Assembly (NCBI GenBank): GCA_037039925.1
Contig: JAXRKP010000617.1
Coordinates: forward strand, 36,001-100,000
DNA length: 64,000 nt
Direction of reading: 5' to 3'
DNA from: Doris montereyensis
Taxonomy: Eukaryota > Mollusca > Gastropoda > Nudibranchia > Dorididae
Below are positions 11,360-24,410 of the stretch, piece by piece. The position numbers were made by a program, and so were the translations under genes. The notes beneath the pieces were generated by a model. That model was given only the letters and a program-made list of their open reading frames with translations, had not been told where the DNA came from and did not search any database. The first letter of the stretch is position 1, and the number at the start of each line of letters is the position of its first letter.

Positions 11360-13185
11360 GGGCTACCAATGGACCAGATATAGAGGTCATATCAAAAAAA
11401 GGAATTTTAAATCTGTGTCAATAAATCATCCTCTATGATGTTGGAAGCTATCTAAGAATAGTCTATCTTTATAACCCATTTGAATTTGTTAAACTGCATT
11501 TTGATTGGTTGATGCCAAGGAATGTCCCAAATTTCCTTCGTTATAACATTAACTCAATTGTCATTTAGAGCTTGCGATGTTAGGAGCAACAGCCAGTCCA
11601 TTTGATAACTGGGAATGAAAAAACGAGTGTGTGTGCAACTGGGCAGAAACTAGGATTTAAATTTAGTTTGAACAATGTTCACATTTACAGATGATAAAAG
11701 ACCTATAAAATCATGAATTTTCTATAAACCCTAGTTGAAAGAATAAGATCTAGAATTCATATTGAGATGATTTATTGCAGAGAAAACAAGAAAAGAGAAC
11801 CTTAAACTAAGGACTAAACATTAGCACAGATTATCGCCTGCAGCGATAACCGAGAAGGTATCGAATATTTTTTTTATGTATCGTCTTGTTGACTATCCAA
11901 TGCACACCTCTTGTCAGCCACGTGTAAATCCAAGTGACCAAAACATTGTTGACCTAATCGGGGAAAGTGTCACTTTGATGAATCTTAACTTTATTATGTA
12001 TAGTATTGAATTTGAGGCTATCAGAGCAAGAAAAGACCTACAGATCGACAAGTGTAAATTAAAATGAAAATTGTAATCTCATTCAAGTTGTTATTTAACT
12101 ATGAACTCAAAGGTCAAGACTACGTCATAAACCATGTAAAAAAAAAGAAAAAGTTTGAAAGTGAAAATTCCATTAAAAAAGCCCAGATGCCTCACTTTAA
12201 ATCCTAAAATATGATGGGCTATCTGCTTGCTTTTAACCCATTTGCCAATGACAGGGCCCTAAATCAATAGAGGGCTTGCATGAAAACGTGTGCAACGGGG
12301 ACTAGATTTAAATTTAGTTTGAACAATGCATTTACATAAAAGACCCTTTTTGAGGGCAACAAGAGCGCTAAACATTAGCACAGATTAGCAGCGGGTTAAC
12401 ACGAAGTGTGTTGAATGGGAAAGTCATTGTAATATCAAGCTTAATCTCATTGGTTGTTATTTAACTATGAACTCAAAGGCTGTCATAAACCATGTAAGGA
12501 AAGTGAAAATTCCATTAAAAAAGCCCAGATGCCTCACCCTAAATATAGGGCCTGCTTGCTTCCCTGCCCGTTAACTGCTTCTCATTGTTCAACCTTATTA
12601 AGACCAAACCTGGCTATGGGTAACACGTTCTCTTTAAACGATCAGATTGGCTCAGCAAACTTATTTTTATTATTTTAAATGCTATTATTTATAGAAAGCT
12701 GATTGGTCTATTCAACTGACGCTAAAGGTCATCATCCTAGTGTACTGCGTCACTTTCCATGAAGCCCATCATTGATGGTATTATTAGCTACTGTAATGGC
12801 TTTGTTTTAACACTCACATTTCACCGTTTTAATTCAATTGTCGTTTTTTATGCATATTCTGCTTTTTGTTTTTATTTTTATCATCAATTTTTTCGTAATG
12901 GACGATTACAATAGTGACATGGAGAGTGAAAAATCCTTTCCCTAATGTCACCTGTCAGAAGCACACCGGAAGCTTAGAAAATGTAAACACTTCACGGCGA
13001 TCTGGTTGTGGGGGAATTGAATCTATGTCAGCGTCCCCGGTCTGGGAATCTGCACATTAATGAGTTAACTACATTTAACATCAAAACCACTCACTATAAG
13101 ACAAAATAAGATCACAGTAGATTCTTGTTAGTTATTGTTTCGAAAAACGTTTATTTTTATTGAAATGAGAGCTTTTTTATTGAAA
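11360..13185. repeat. Dispersed repeat C, copy 2, split by about 1.5 kb
   Basis: The first part of repeat C is at 11360-11575 and its second part at 13073-13185; in copy 1 they are continuous. The intervening sequence is itself partly duplicated. Shared words such as TTTAAATTTAGTTTGAACAA, AAACATTAGCACAGATTA and CTATGAACTCAAAGG occur in the same order in 11624-12275 and again in 12283-12580, with the second copy shortened. Confidence 0.65.
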
Positions 13186-13361
13186 TATTTTTTATTGTGA
13201 CTTATTTCTCATGTAGAGAAGGAGGTGTTTGTGAATTTGAGGTTTTTGTCAGTTTATTGTCTCTGACCTATTTGAAATTTGTATCTTAGTATTTTAATTT
13301 CAAATTTCAGGAAACAGAGGACAACAAAACTGTGAGGCTTTGAGTCATCAAATCTGTCACA

Positions 13362-16300
13362 ATGGGGGCCTCGACATCTGTAGAAGTGGCGTCCAATATC
13401 TTTGAAAGAAAGAAGCCTGAATTCATGCATCCGGCCCATCTTGAATTTGGTCAGGCAGAGATTAGAAAAGTGAATGAAGGAAACGTTAAGCTTATGCCAG
13501 GAAATTTGTATACACAGCTGGGGATGCCAAAGCATCAGATTGGTGATGGAAAGGGTGTGGCCGGAATGTTAAAGACATTAGATTCCACTGATGTGAATAT
13601 TCCAAGACCCCAAGTCGGAAAGGTGAAAAAGTGGAAAGCGTTCAAAATATGTTCTCAAGCGCTGAAAACAGACTTTACCCCAATTAAGTGGATGTCCACT
13701 ACACATGGGATCGAAGGAGCAAGAGAAAGACAATATAATTCATAACAAAGGTATTCCAGAAAGTGATAACAACAGAATGCATGCACCTCTAGATACATCG
13801 TACAGGAAAGATGATGACGCAAAGGCTTCTTCAGCAGCTCACACTACATCATATCCAAGGGAGTGTCCCATGAGTAACACTAGTAACAAAGATAAGCAGT
13901 CTTTTTTTTCAAGTAGCAGTCAGTCCTATCCAAGTGAATGTCCCATGAGTCAGGGAGAGAAAAACAAGACGACATGCGTCCATCATTTCCAAGTGATTGC
14001 CCTATGAAACAAGCACAACAATCTGATGACATTAACAAGGACAACATGGTGAGTGTACAGCAGGAAAGTCTTGGTTCACTTATGTTCCTTAAAACAATGT
14101 TGTAGGTTACTCTATCTAGGATTCAAACTTTAAATTATGCAGCTACAATTTTATATTTTTCCCAGCTGAAAGAGAATTTTTGTACGCTTTTGAATGTGTA
14201 AAGATTATATCTATATAGATGTAAATCAGTGCCAAGTGATATCATTTAATACACTTATTCATGACTGTTGTGGAAGGATATTCTTTTTTCTGAATAGCTT
14301 AAAGTTAAAGAACTAGAACAAAGTTGGTAATGTTTGAATGGTTGCAGTTTAGCAGCAAAAAGATTATTCCATCATTGTTTTTAATAAGATTTCATCAAAT
14401 TCAATGCTGGTGAGTGTATGATGAGATGAATTGCCTTTCATTCTTGTTACCGGTATATGGGTTACACTTCTGACGCCTAAGCATAGATCAGGTTAGATGG
14501 AGAAACTTGGAACAGTGGGTGGCATCAGATGAAGGGCAAAATTATAAGCATTATATCTAAGTTGAGCTCAGGAATAGTGCGATCAATCTAAATCCTGGGG
14601 GGGTCCCTTCTTTGAGTCAAATGAAAATACCTCATCAATAACAGGATAAAAAAGATAGCCAGCTCAGATTTAAAAGATCCTCTTCTTAACTTAGTCTAAT
14701 GTTACTGTAAAATAGATAACACCTGTAGAGAGACAAATTGTATTAAAAATGAAGTCTGGTAAAAAATAAAAATAAATTTTCAAAAAGCCCACTTGTACTG
14801 TACCAGACTGTAGTCTGTAAGTGCCAAATAATTAAAGGACGATAAAAGGATGAAAATTGAGCAGAAGAAAAAGAGGGAAATCTTGGCGTGCTCTGTATGA
14901 TTGAGATTTTAACTTTTAGGAAAATAAATACTGTGTGACCAGTGGGACATTCCAAAAGAGAGACAAAACTAACAGAAGAAAATGAAGGAAACAAACAAAA
15001 ACCAACACAAGACAGGCATGAAATCTCTGACGTATTTATCAGCTTCCCTGTCAAGGGAAGTAAACAATAATTTGTTTGTCTTCTTCCCTGACATGATTTG
15101 CACATGTATAAGTACATTTATAAACTATTTCAAGACAGCTCAGAGACAGCTAAAACCTGGATTTAAGGGGTCAGTCTTTGCGAGCTCGCTACTTCTGAGT
15201 TTCATTGTATTTAGACATGATGCTCCATGTGTGCATCACAATTTGCCAAGTTGAGTCATACCAGTTATATTTAATTATTGTTTTGACATCTAACTACACT
15301 TTTGTAAAATGTCGCATCAACAGATGCCCCCTCCAAACCAGCGGGCAGCTCCTGACCAGCCTTTTCCCTTGCCGACAGAGAGAATTGTCTCATCAATTCC
15401 CAAAGCTGGGCCTGAAGGTGAAAATGGGTGTATCCCTCTCCCCAGATGTTCTGGAATGCTATGCTGCGGAAAGGTGTGTAACAAGACTTGATTTTAAGAG
15501 ACATTGCTGTAATCGTCTGTTTGGGTTTGGTTGAGGGTTTGTTTTGTTTTTCTTGTGGGGAGGTTTTTTTGTTGTTATTACTGTAGTCTTCAGCTTTGTT
15601 GTTGTTGTTTTTTTGTGGCTGCTCTAATGCTATGCTATTTTTGTATTTGGGATTTTGTTTGCTTTTTCTATCTTGGGGGGGGGGGGGTGGTTGGGATTTA
15701 TTGTGGTAGTTGGAAGAAGCCAATGTCATTAATCATAGTAGACCAGGGTTGCCAAGCGTCCCACAGAATGTGGACAGTCTCTCATTATTGCCACCTGTCC
15801 CGCAAATCAGACTTTCTCAACTGTTAAAGTTTTAGTGAGTAAAGAAGAAGACAAAACTCAAAACAAATCTATTTTCATCTGTTCTTTATACATTGACATA
15901 CGAAAAAAATATCAATGAATTATTATTGCTAACTATGTGTATTTATTTGGGTTGGTTTGTTTATTGTTGTCATATTTTGGGTAGGGTTTTGTTTTTGGGT
16001 TTTATTTTATATTTTTAATAACAAGCAGACTGTATTGCTCTTATCCTCAGGTTGGAGATGGAAAGAATCTGATATATCTGAAAGAGACATGGATCACATT
16101 ATCAACATCCATAATGCCAATAATGAATTAGCTTGGAGAGAAGTCCTCAAGTGGGAGGCTCTACATGCTGAGTATGTTTTCAGTTTCAAACGTTAGATGT
16201 AAATTATACCGGTATGTTTATTTATGATGGCTTTTGGGGGGAGAGGGGTTCTATTTAAACTTCGATTTTGATTTGGACTTTGATTTTTCCCTCGTTCATG

Positions 16301-17796
16301 TAAAAATTGTCAGATGTGGCAAAATTATTTTGTGTACTGTAATTACCCAATTAATGTCAGAATTGATGGCATGGTGTTGATTTCTGTGGATATCTTATAT
16401 GTCTGTGGGCAGTTGACAGGTGTTGCTGGTAGGGTCCTATCTTTCATCTTGCTTTTTCCTCTTCATTCACCTTGAGCTCACCATTCATATGGGGGATGAG
16501 GGGGTAAATTTCGATGAAACAAACCTACTTTATCCAATCCTTCATTGAGAACCATTTGTCCACAAGTAGTAGTAGCAGTTGATTTAAAATGCTAAATACC
16601 GAGGTAATCTTTATTGGCAGGTCATTTTGTTACCAATGTGTTATTTTACAATATTTTAAGTGCTGGTGTGCTAACTTATGATAGTCTTATTCATTTATAT
16701 TCTGTTTTTAATCTTAGGGAATGCAGAGATCCGAAGCTTAAAAGATTTGCTGGTTATGCAAGCAAGTATTCTCCACGAGCAAGATTGAGGTCTTGGTTAG
16801 GGTATGTTATATGTCTACAATGGATATGCGTAATGAGTTTAGGGTGTTTGGGTTTGTTTTTGTTTTTTTAATATCATGAATGTGCTGCTTAGCTTTGGCA
16901 TCACTGTTGTCATTGTTCCAGTATAAAACAGATAACACATTTGAAAAAATGTTTACTCAGCATAGACATTTGATACCTCAAGCAATCTCAAATGAAGGTT
17001 GTACAATTTTTCATCTTGTATTTTGTTGCGGGGGTGTTTTTGTTGTTGGGGGGGGGGGGGGGGGGGAATTATGTTGTTTTTTTTTACAGCATAGTGTACA
17101 TTGCAGAACTTTCTAAAATATGTACCCTTGTGTTGAAAATCAATATAATTGTCGAGCGAGATCAGTCATTAAATGAGCATACAAACTTTATGTGCCCTAT
17201 TAGAATATTGAAAATCCTTTTAAGCTTTTATGTTGTGAATTTGAAGAAAAAAATGTATTTACTTTTTTTATTTTTAGTAGTTTTTCTGTATTTTTAAAAT
17301 ACTCAGTAAAATATTTTGTTTTTTTTCCAATGGTATGAGCTGTACAATTCTTATTTGTTCTTATTTCGTGTTTTTGGAATTATTATTGTAAAATATGTAT
17401 GCTAGCTATGTAAGGAATCACCAAATCACGATCAGTAATTCAATTATAATGAACTTGATATAATATTAGAGTTTGGTCATTTTAATTTAGTTTTTTCATT
17501 TCTATGCTGATTTTTTCAGGTATGAACTCCCTTTTGATCGACATGATTGGATTGTTGATCGCAGCGGAAAAGAAGTGCGATATGTCATTGATTACTACGA
17601 TGGAGGTAAAGTCAATAAGAGTCATGAATTTGCCTTGTTGGATGTTAGGCCTGCTCTGGATTCATTTGAAGCCTTCAAGGACAGAATGAAAGTAGCCATA
17701 TGGAGATGGACTTCATCAGGGCCCATTGAACAGTCTGGTCATTTGAGTAACACCACCGATAACAACAGTTCCGGATCATCAAATTCAAGCAGCTAA
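13362..17796 (+). CDS. HCCS: Holocytochrome c-type synthase (cytochrome c heme lyase)
   Basis: This enzyme attaches heme to the CXXCH motif of cytochrome c and c1 in the mitochondrial intermembrane space. Exons: 13311-14048 (5' UTR then coding), 15324-15473, 16051-16171, 16718-16801 and 17520-17796 (TAA), all with GT-AG borders and compatible phases. The core motifs are present: [49 protein letters not shown] and [11 protein letters not shown]. The His in [10 protein letters not shown] (exon 16051-16171) matches His154 of human HCCS, the axial heme ligand. Four Cys-Pro heme-binding motifs lie in the N-terminal part: SGCPLH (about 13688-13705), RECPMS, SECPMS and SDCPMK. The start is uncertain: ATG 13362 (MGASTS) has a good context, but two frame changes are needed to reach the CP region, while ATG 13705 is in that frame. 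Single missing bases near 13970 and 15424 also break the frame. The C-terminal half is intact. Confidence 0.92.
16421..16520 (+). repeat. Dispersed repeat A, in HCCS intron
   Basis: It shares the pattern GCTGGTAGG.TCCTA, CATCTTGCT...CCTCTT.ATTCAC and GGTAAATTTC.ATGAAA with six other blocks in the window. All read in the same direction. Confidence 0.65.
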
Positions 17797-18754
17797 AATT
17801 AGCTTTTTTTCTTTTCTTTTTGTTTCCGTTTGTTTTTGCTTATTTTCTTTCAGATTTTAAGAAGTAAAAGTAATACAATTAAGATTTTTTAAACAGAACT
17901 GAGATTAAACTTTCAAGTTTCAATAGGAATAGGCACTGCTGATATTTTGTGATTCTCCATGTTTTACATCGATAATCATTAAGAAAAAAATGAAATGGTT
18001 ATGATTTCATTAAAAATGTTGATAATCAAGTTTACAATATGATGTGTATCATGTATATTTTTAGGTTTTGCAAGTATTTTATGATATTTTTTATCAGCTG
18101 TCAACTCAAAAAAGCATACTTCAAGCATCCATTTTTAAAGATTAACCGTTGATGGCAATTTTCATGTGCGCTGCCAGTGAGTAAAATAACAGGTCTTTGG
18201 GTCTCTTACTCTAGACATAGTTTTTTTCATTCATAACTATGATGACAAAATAGAGTACATTTTTCATTACTTTCACAGATAGTAAGTGGCGCATTGAAAT
18301 GTTGTCAAATAATTTGTCTTCCTTTTACTGTGAAAAATCTTTACCAACCTGTATATCTAGAGGTGACTGATTGAAAGTAAACTATCAAGTTTCAATAGGA
18401 ATAGGCACTGTTGACATGTCAGTGTCATGTTTTTTATTCTAATCCTAAGGCTTGCAGCCCCAATTTATCACATCGAAACGCTTCTCCAAACATTATTTCA
18501 GTTTTCTCTGATGTTTACGAATATAAGATTTAAATCCCATCATTTTGAGCTACCTTTGAAGAAGAAAAATTTATCAGCTCTCTTTTCCTGACAGTAGTAT
18601 GAAACTTGTAAATTATTGACAAACATATCAACATATCAGGAAATGTACTTAATGATGAATTAAAAGGATATAAAGATGGAATGCATTGATTTAATCATCC
18701 TGAAAGAAATAAAAATTTACAAAAGGTGATCATTAAGATCCAAATGAAAGAATG

Positions 18755-18942
18755 CTAGTCTGACACAGGCTTTTCATCCCTAGCGAGTGCTTGTGCCCAT
18801 TTGCACCTGTGTCAAGTCGGGGGAAATGCAGGTTATGTGTATTTCCCAAGAAACGTAACTCTCGGACCTAGCTAGGATTCAAGCCCAGACCCCATGATCC
18901 TAAGCCTGGCAGTCTAACCACTCAGCCACTGACGCGACTCTT
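18755..18942 (-). repeat. tRNA-derived SINE, minus strand
   Basis: On the minus strand the head reads AGTGGCTGAGTGGTTAGA (18930-18913), an A-box match, followed by GGGCTTGAATCC (18886-18875), a B-box match, with tRNA-like spacing. The body shares landmarks with the copy at 433-640, such as GGCAAATGGG/AAATGGGCACAAGCACT near the tail. Confidence 0.75.
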
Positions 18943-19516
18943 AGTTAGCATGAAGGAGTTAACTGTTGAGTTTCTATCCTGTTGCTCAGTTTTTACAACT
19001 TGCAAAACATAAATCCCATTTCAGGCTTTATATGTTGCTAGAGCTTTATATATATGAGTGATCCCACGTTCATCACCTTGCTTCCTCTTCTTTCATTTCT
19101 ATTAATTATGTTAGACACAGCAATGGACAGATCAATTTAAAAACCAAAGAAATATAGTTTGCCTCGGTTGACGTCTTTTTGTTGTTGTAATATAATACAA
19201 ACTGATTTCTCTGAGGAAAAGTATGTCACTTTTTCATGAGAACACACCTTTTATTTTACTTTTTTGGTGGGAGAATTGTTATTTTCATGTAGCTGTTTGC
19301 ATCTTTTACTTTTAGATACCTGAGGTTTATTTTTATTCTATTCAACGTGTCAAATTGTAACATATGTTGTTTTTTATAACCATATAAGGGCATTATTCTC
19401 TGAGGCTTTTTCTCTTTGTAAATTTGGAAGCTGGGAAATCATATTTACCGGTATATGGGAACAGTTACCCTGCCCTTGAAGTATAAAATGTTCTTACATA
19501 GCATCATTATTTTATA

Positions 19517-19522
19517 AATAAA
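19517..19522 (+). promoter_or_regulatory. Candidate polyadenylation signal AATAAA
   Basis: A canonical hexamer lies downstream of HCCS and is followed by a GT-containing region. It is the last signal before clearly unrelated repeats. Confidence 0.4.
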
Positions 19523-19530
19523 GTTTTGCA

Positions 19531-21910
19531 GAAGTTTGACAAGTGGTTTAGTTTTATGTCTATTAGTTTTGAGCGCATAGATAATCTACATTCTGTATTT
19601 ATTGTATCTTTTGGGAAAATGTGTGTAAAGATAATACTCACTCGTTACATTGCTTTCCTCTTAAATCTCTGCTGGGGTTTCTTTTAAAAAATTTGATTGT
19701 GCAATTTTTCAAATGTGCTTTTTAACTCATAATCGAAGGAGTAAACAAGACCTAAGAACTAGATAACGATATATTTCACATTCTCATCATTACACTTAGA
19801 AGAAGTCTCATTTAAGATATGGAGTAAATAAAAGTTTAACAATCAAGCATTCTGAAACTTCGTTATAGCTTGAAGGTTTTGATATGTTTAACTGAGCCTC
19901 AATGCCATGATGCAATGGCTTATTTCTTTTCCTCTTTATTCACCCCACCCTTAGCATTTTTTGTACTTTTGACCTATTTTTACACAACCTTGATATGTTG
20001 TTCTTTTCTTTTCCAGCTCCATATAATTTTGTCTCACTTTCACATCCATCACGCTATCTTCTTAAGGCCCTTGGCATGTAAAAATACAATGTTTTAGAAA
20101 CATTCAGTCAAGTTATGTTTAAATCTGCCTTCATTTTGGCCCTATGCACTGATAATGATAACAAGTAAAAGAAAAACACATTGTTAGACATTTCAGAGTA
20201 TATCTAATGTGAATTTGTTCTCATGTCTTTACTGGTTGTTAATCCTTCCTCATTATTTATATGGTAAACTTTTGCAAACTCTCTCTTTTCACCACTGTAA
20301 ACTGTAAATACTAAGTAATGGCAGGCAGCTATTGTCCATGTGAATATTTTTAAAAAGACAAGTCCTCCTGCCTACAGTCCTGCTTCAATGTTTGTAAATA
20401 GACTTCAGAATATATATAACTCAGTAGAATGACCAAGTGGAAGTGATATATTATTATATATATAAATGTATTGAAATGAAGACATGATGCCAGAAGTTTG
20501 ATTGTGTGAAGGTCGTTGTGTATAGGAAAGTTGAACCCATGTAAACACATAAGAAACAAGTCGAATTTTGAATGAAATTGATTTGACTGTTTTGCGTCTC
20601 GACGCATTGATTAGAGACTTTTTGAATATATAAAGTATATTTATATTTTATAAATTCTACACATTTGTAGTACATCTCTGGTATGAAATAAAGCTTGATT
20701 TTATTGCCATGAATTATATGTAAATTTGTCATCAATTTGTCTATATCACTCATACTGTATGTTGTATTATAGTTGTAAAGTGGCTCTTTCTCAATTAATT
20801 GTGTCTTGTGAGGCAAATGAGTCTGTGTTTCGTTTTCATTTCTTGTCTGTTTTGTGTTAAATGCTGGCATTTGGCAGGAAAAGCTTCTTTCTTTTTTTAT
20901 TCTAGGCTCAGAGTGACAAACATGTTTCATTCAAATTCAATATTTCAGCAGATCATAGGTATTTGACCATTCTTTTATCTATAATCTATAGCCATGTGTA
21001 TCCGTCTCTTTTTTAAAGATCTGTATTTCATTTCTGAAAAAAAAAACACAATAATTTCAAAAAAAGACAACTGTAATCTAATAACAACAAAAAATAGAAT
21101 GAGTAGATAAATAAATTGATAAGATAACGAAAGAGAAGGAAATGAAATATCAGTAATATTGATAATCATCCTTGTGTTGTGTGAATTTTGAACCGGGTGA
21201 AATCTGGAATAACTGAGATAATTTATTTGAAATAAGGGGAATGGCAACAAAGATATCAAAGACATGTACATATCATACACGCTTGTTCTACCTCAGGTGA
21301 TATCAAGTAAAGTTTTTTAGTACTTGACTTAGTACTCAAAACTGACGTTACGCGGGTAGGTGTGAACAATACCATTACCATTCCAACTTTTAAAATTATA
21401 AAACCCGTTGAAAATGGTGGCACAGGTGAATGAAAATTCTTCTCAAAGACGGGGAAACAATTCATTAATTAAATTAAAAGTCACTTTTAGTAGAAAAATT
21501 CCTCAAAGGCAAATGATCTTGGGATCATTTAGAACCTACAGACAAAGCACGGTTACTCTTAATGTCCTGGCAACAGAGCCTTTTTCACGCAAAGAACAAT
21601 CAACTCAGAATTATACTTATACAATTTATAGATAAAGTGCATTTCTACCCCATGTTCTACATTACTGCCACCAACAGTCATTCTGTGAACGCTATGGAGT
21701 ATTAAGGCATGCCTAACTGACAATAACATTTGTTGCTTCTCCTTTCTATGCTTTGTGATTTGAAACTTGCACAGGATAAGTCTATTGTTCTTATGTTCAG
21801 GAATTAGTTTGAAATTGTGATTAGCCTGTTGGATAGATCTTGCTAACCCCATACTGAATAAGTTGAAAAATCAAGATTTCTTAGATACAGCTACAATATT
21901 TTTAGTAAAG
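19531..21910. other. AT-rich non-coding sequence
   Basis: No gene recognised. A 158-codon minus-strand frame at 20454-20930 has no recognisable motif and an AT-driven composition. Confidence 0.45.
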
Positions 21911-22146
21911 ACAAAGATGGATTTATAGTCTGTATCCCCGCATAAGTGCAGGCTCACTGACTGTACATCATTTATCCCCCAACAGTTCATTTCATTCAAA
22001 GCCCTTTCTCAACCCCTGGGGAGCATACAGTACAGCAAACCTGTTAGTTTGACGTTTTGTACTTACACTTACAGTCTTACACTCTGACAAGATCTTTCTC
22101 TACCTATAGCAGCTGGCTACTCATTCACACCTGAGTTAAGGGAGCA
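21911..22146. repeat. Dispersed repeat B, copy 1
   Basis: It shares ordered landmarks with 22851-23045 and 26900-27125: AAAGATGGAT.TA near the start, then GTATCCCC, a CATTTATCCC block, TCAAAGCCCTT.CTCAAC, GAGCA.ACAGTACAG and a TACTCATTCACAC end. No coding capacity was seen. Confidence 0.7.
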
Positions 22147-22850
22147 AAGCAGATTGATGTGCTTTTGCTAAGAATGAGAGTACAATGCAATGAAAAGTAC
22201 GAAGGCCAGCCATGGGGTCTGTGAGTACATACTCACAACATTACGGTTTCGCTACAACACCTCTGTATTATTAAGTATATATATACATAACTGTACATCT
22301 CAAACTTCGACCGCTCTAAACTCAGGAATCGCTGCACCTACAACCTACATATTTCGCATGTTTAGGTTCTTAGCGAATAAACTCTTGGGTCAAATCAGTA
22401 TTTTAATCAATTAGAAAAATATTGTTTTGTCTGCAATCAACGAAACTTTTTATTGTTATTTTTACTCATTTCTTCATTTCTGGACATTAGATCTGCAATG
22501 AAACGCCCGCCTAACTTAAGTATCGAATACTGTACCGGTACTTGAATTCACCCTTTATTAAGTTCATGGTGGGGGAAAAAGAAGAAAGACGTGGTAAAAG
22601 AGTAATCATAATCATCATTATCTACGGGCATGCTTGTAATAAATACATATATATTTGGTTGGAGAGAAGAGACGCCAAGTTTCATTGTACAAAAAGAAAG
22701 ATTTTTTTTAGTTTAAAAAAATACCACGTTCCTAAGGGTTGATGAAGGCTGAAGTGTGGTTTACAGTTTATTTATGGCCAAATCAATTTGATGAAAGATA
22801 AAAGGCTTATAATAGCATTACAATTGTAGGAAAAAGGGATGGGATAAAAG

Positions 22851-23045
22851 GTAAAGATGGATTACGTTCGTATCCCCCACACAAATGCAGGCTCATCGAT
22901 TTTACATCCTTTATCCCTCCAGATGGGCTTTCAATCAAAGCCCTTCTCAACTCCCTTGAGAGCACACAGTACAGCTGCCTGTTGGGTGCTTCATGCTAGC
23001 ATTCTGACAAAGTCATCCTCTGCCTATAGCTGGATAATCATCCCC
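22851..23045. repeat. Dispersed repeat B, copy 2
   Basis: Same landmarks as copy 1, with the same orientation and a slightly shortened end. Confidence 0.7.
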
Positions 23046-23540
23046 AATTACTTTTTTACATAACAATTACAATGATTCAGAACACATAGAAGTTATTTAT
23101 ACTATACATGTACATGGACGACATGTGTATGTCTATCTATGGACAGCACTGTGAAAACTTAATGCAATCTTGAAGTCAAACATCATTGATAAAATTAAGT
23201 TAACTGCTTTATGGTGACATGGGAAACATGCTCATGTATAGATCTGAAGCATGGGGACTGACTCGAGCACGGAGGAGGAAAAGAATAAATGAAATGGTAC
23301 ATTCATGAAGATGTTGAGAATTTAAAGTATATAAAGAGTACTGCTACACGGTAACAGCGAATCACAATGTTCCCTCTAAGTCTAAGTTGGAGAAAAGGTG
23401 CGCGTAGCGTTGAAAACAACAGCACGCACAAAGTAAAGTTTTACAAACCCATAGTAGTATTAGTAAGTACATGACAAGGCATTTATTTGCACACAATCGT
23501 GATTTTTTCATCAAACATTACACAACACCAGCGGGTGGTT

Positions 23541-23661
23541 GTGGGGCTCTACTGGTAGGTCCTACTCCTTTCACTTACATATATCCTCCATCTTGCTGTT
23601 CCTTCCTAATTCACGCTGAAATCACCGCAATTGTGGAAAGGGTAAACTTCAATGAAAAAAG
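23541..23661 (+). repeat. Dispersed repeat A
   Basis: A good copy with CTACTGGTAGGTCCTACTCC, ATCTTGCTGTTCCTTCCTAA and GGGTAAACTTCAATGAAA in order. Confidence 0.7.
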
Positions 23662-24049
23662 CACAAAACCAAAAATGTGTGTATGCACACCTCTGATAAA
23701 AAATTAGAGGGAACAATGGTCACAAATAATGCTCTTTATGGGTTGGTAATTAAACGTCTGGCAATCACAGACACGATCGTGGAGAGACGTTTGAGGGTCA
23801 GTGGTCATTGTTGGCAAAGCAGTAACGATGTCGTTCTGGTATCATGTTGTGAGAGCTAAACAAAATGCAACTAGGCCCGTAGGGAATGGTCCCTCACATA
23901 AACTCAAGTCAATGGGCCCTCATTTTGAGAGATAGAGACAGAAAAGAGAGAAGAGGGAGTGAGAGAAAATGTGGTAGGAAAAGACAGAGAAAGAAAAGAC
24001 AGAGACAGATAAAGATAGAGAGAAAGACACAATCTCCCTGAAGTGCTAC

Positions 24050-24192
<143 letters not shown>

Positions 24193-24410
24193 GTGTGTCT
24201 CCTTGCTCTCTCTCTCTCCTTTCTCGCTGTTCATTTCTTAGTCTTTGTCTCCTCTTTCCTTTTGACTTCATACCCCTACTTTTCCTTTTTCCTTCCAATC
24301 ATTGTAATTGCAATATCACTGTCTTCTTTTCCTCGATTTGTATGCTCTACGCTCTCCTTGTTTCCCCTTTTTGGGGCGGGGGGAGGGGGTACACTCTGAC
24401 ATCACAGTGT

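Larger units (their letters stand above)
17797..19530 (+). other. Probable HCCS 3' untranslated region
   Basis: AT-rich sequence with no open frame follows the HCCS stop. AATAAA signals lie at 18708-18713 and 19517-19522. A stretch of about 45 bp containing TTTCAATAGGAATAGGCACT occurs twice, near 17905 and near 18387. A minus-strand SINE at 18755-18942 sits inside, so the transcript may end at the first signal. Confidence 0.5.

Noticed and set aside
15271..15729. 152-codon minus-strand frame rich in Gln, Asn, Lys and Pro
   Set aside because: It overlaps a confirmed HCCS exon on the other strand and a GT-rich intron tract, which explains its composition.
20454..20930. 158-codon minus-strand open frame
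   Set aside because: No recognisable motif, no splice-like borders and a composition typical of AT-rich intergenic DNA. I cannot support it as a gene.
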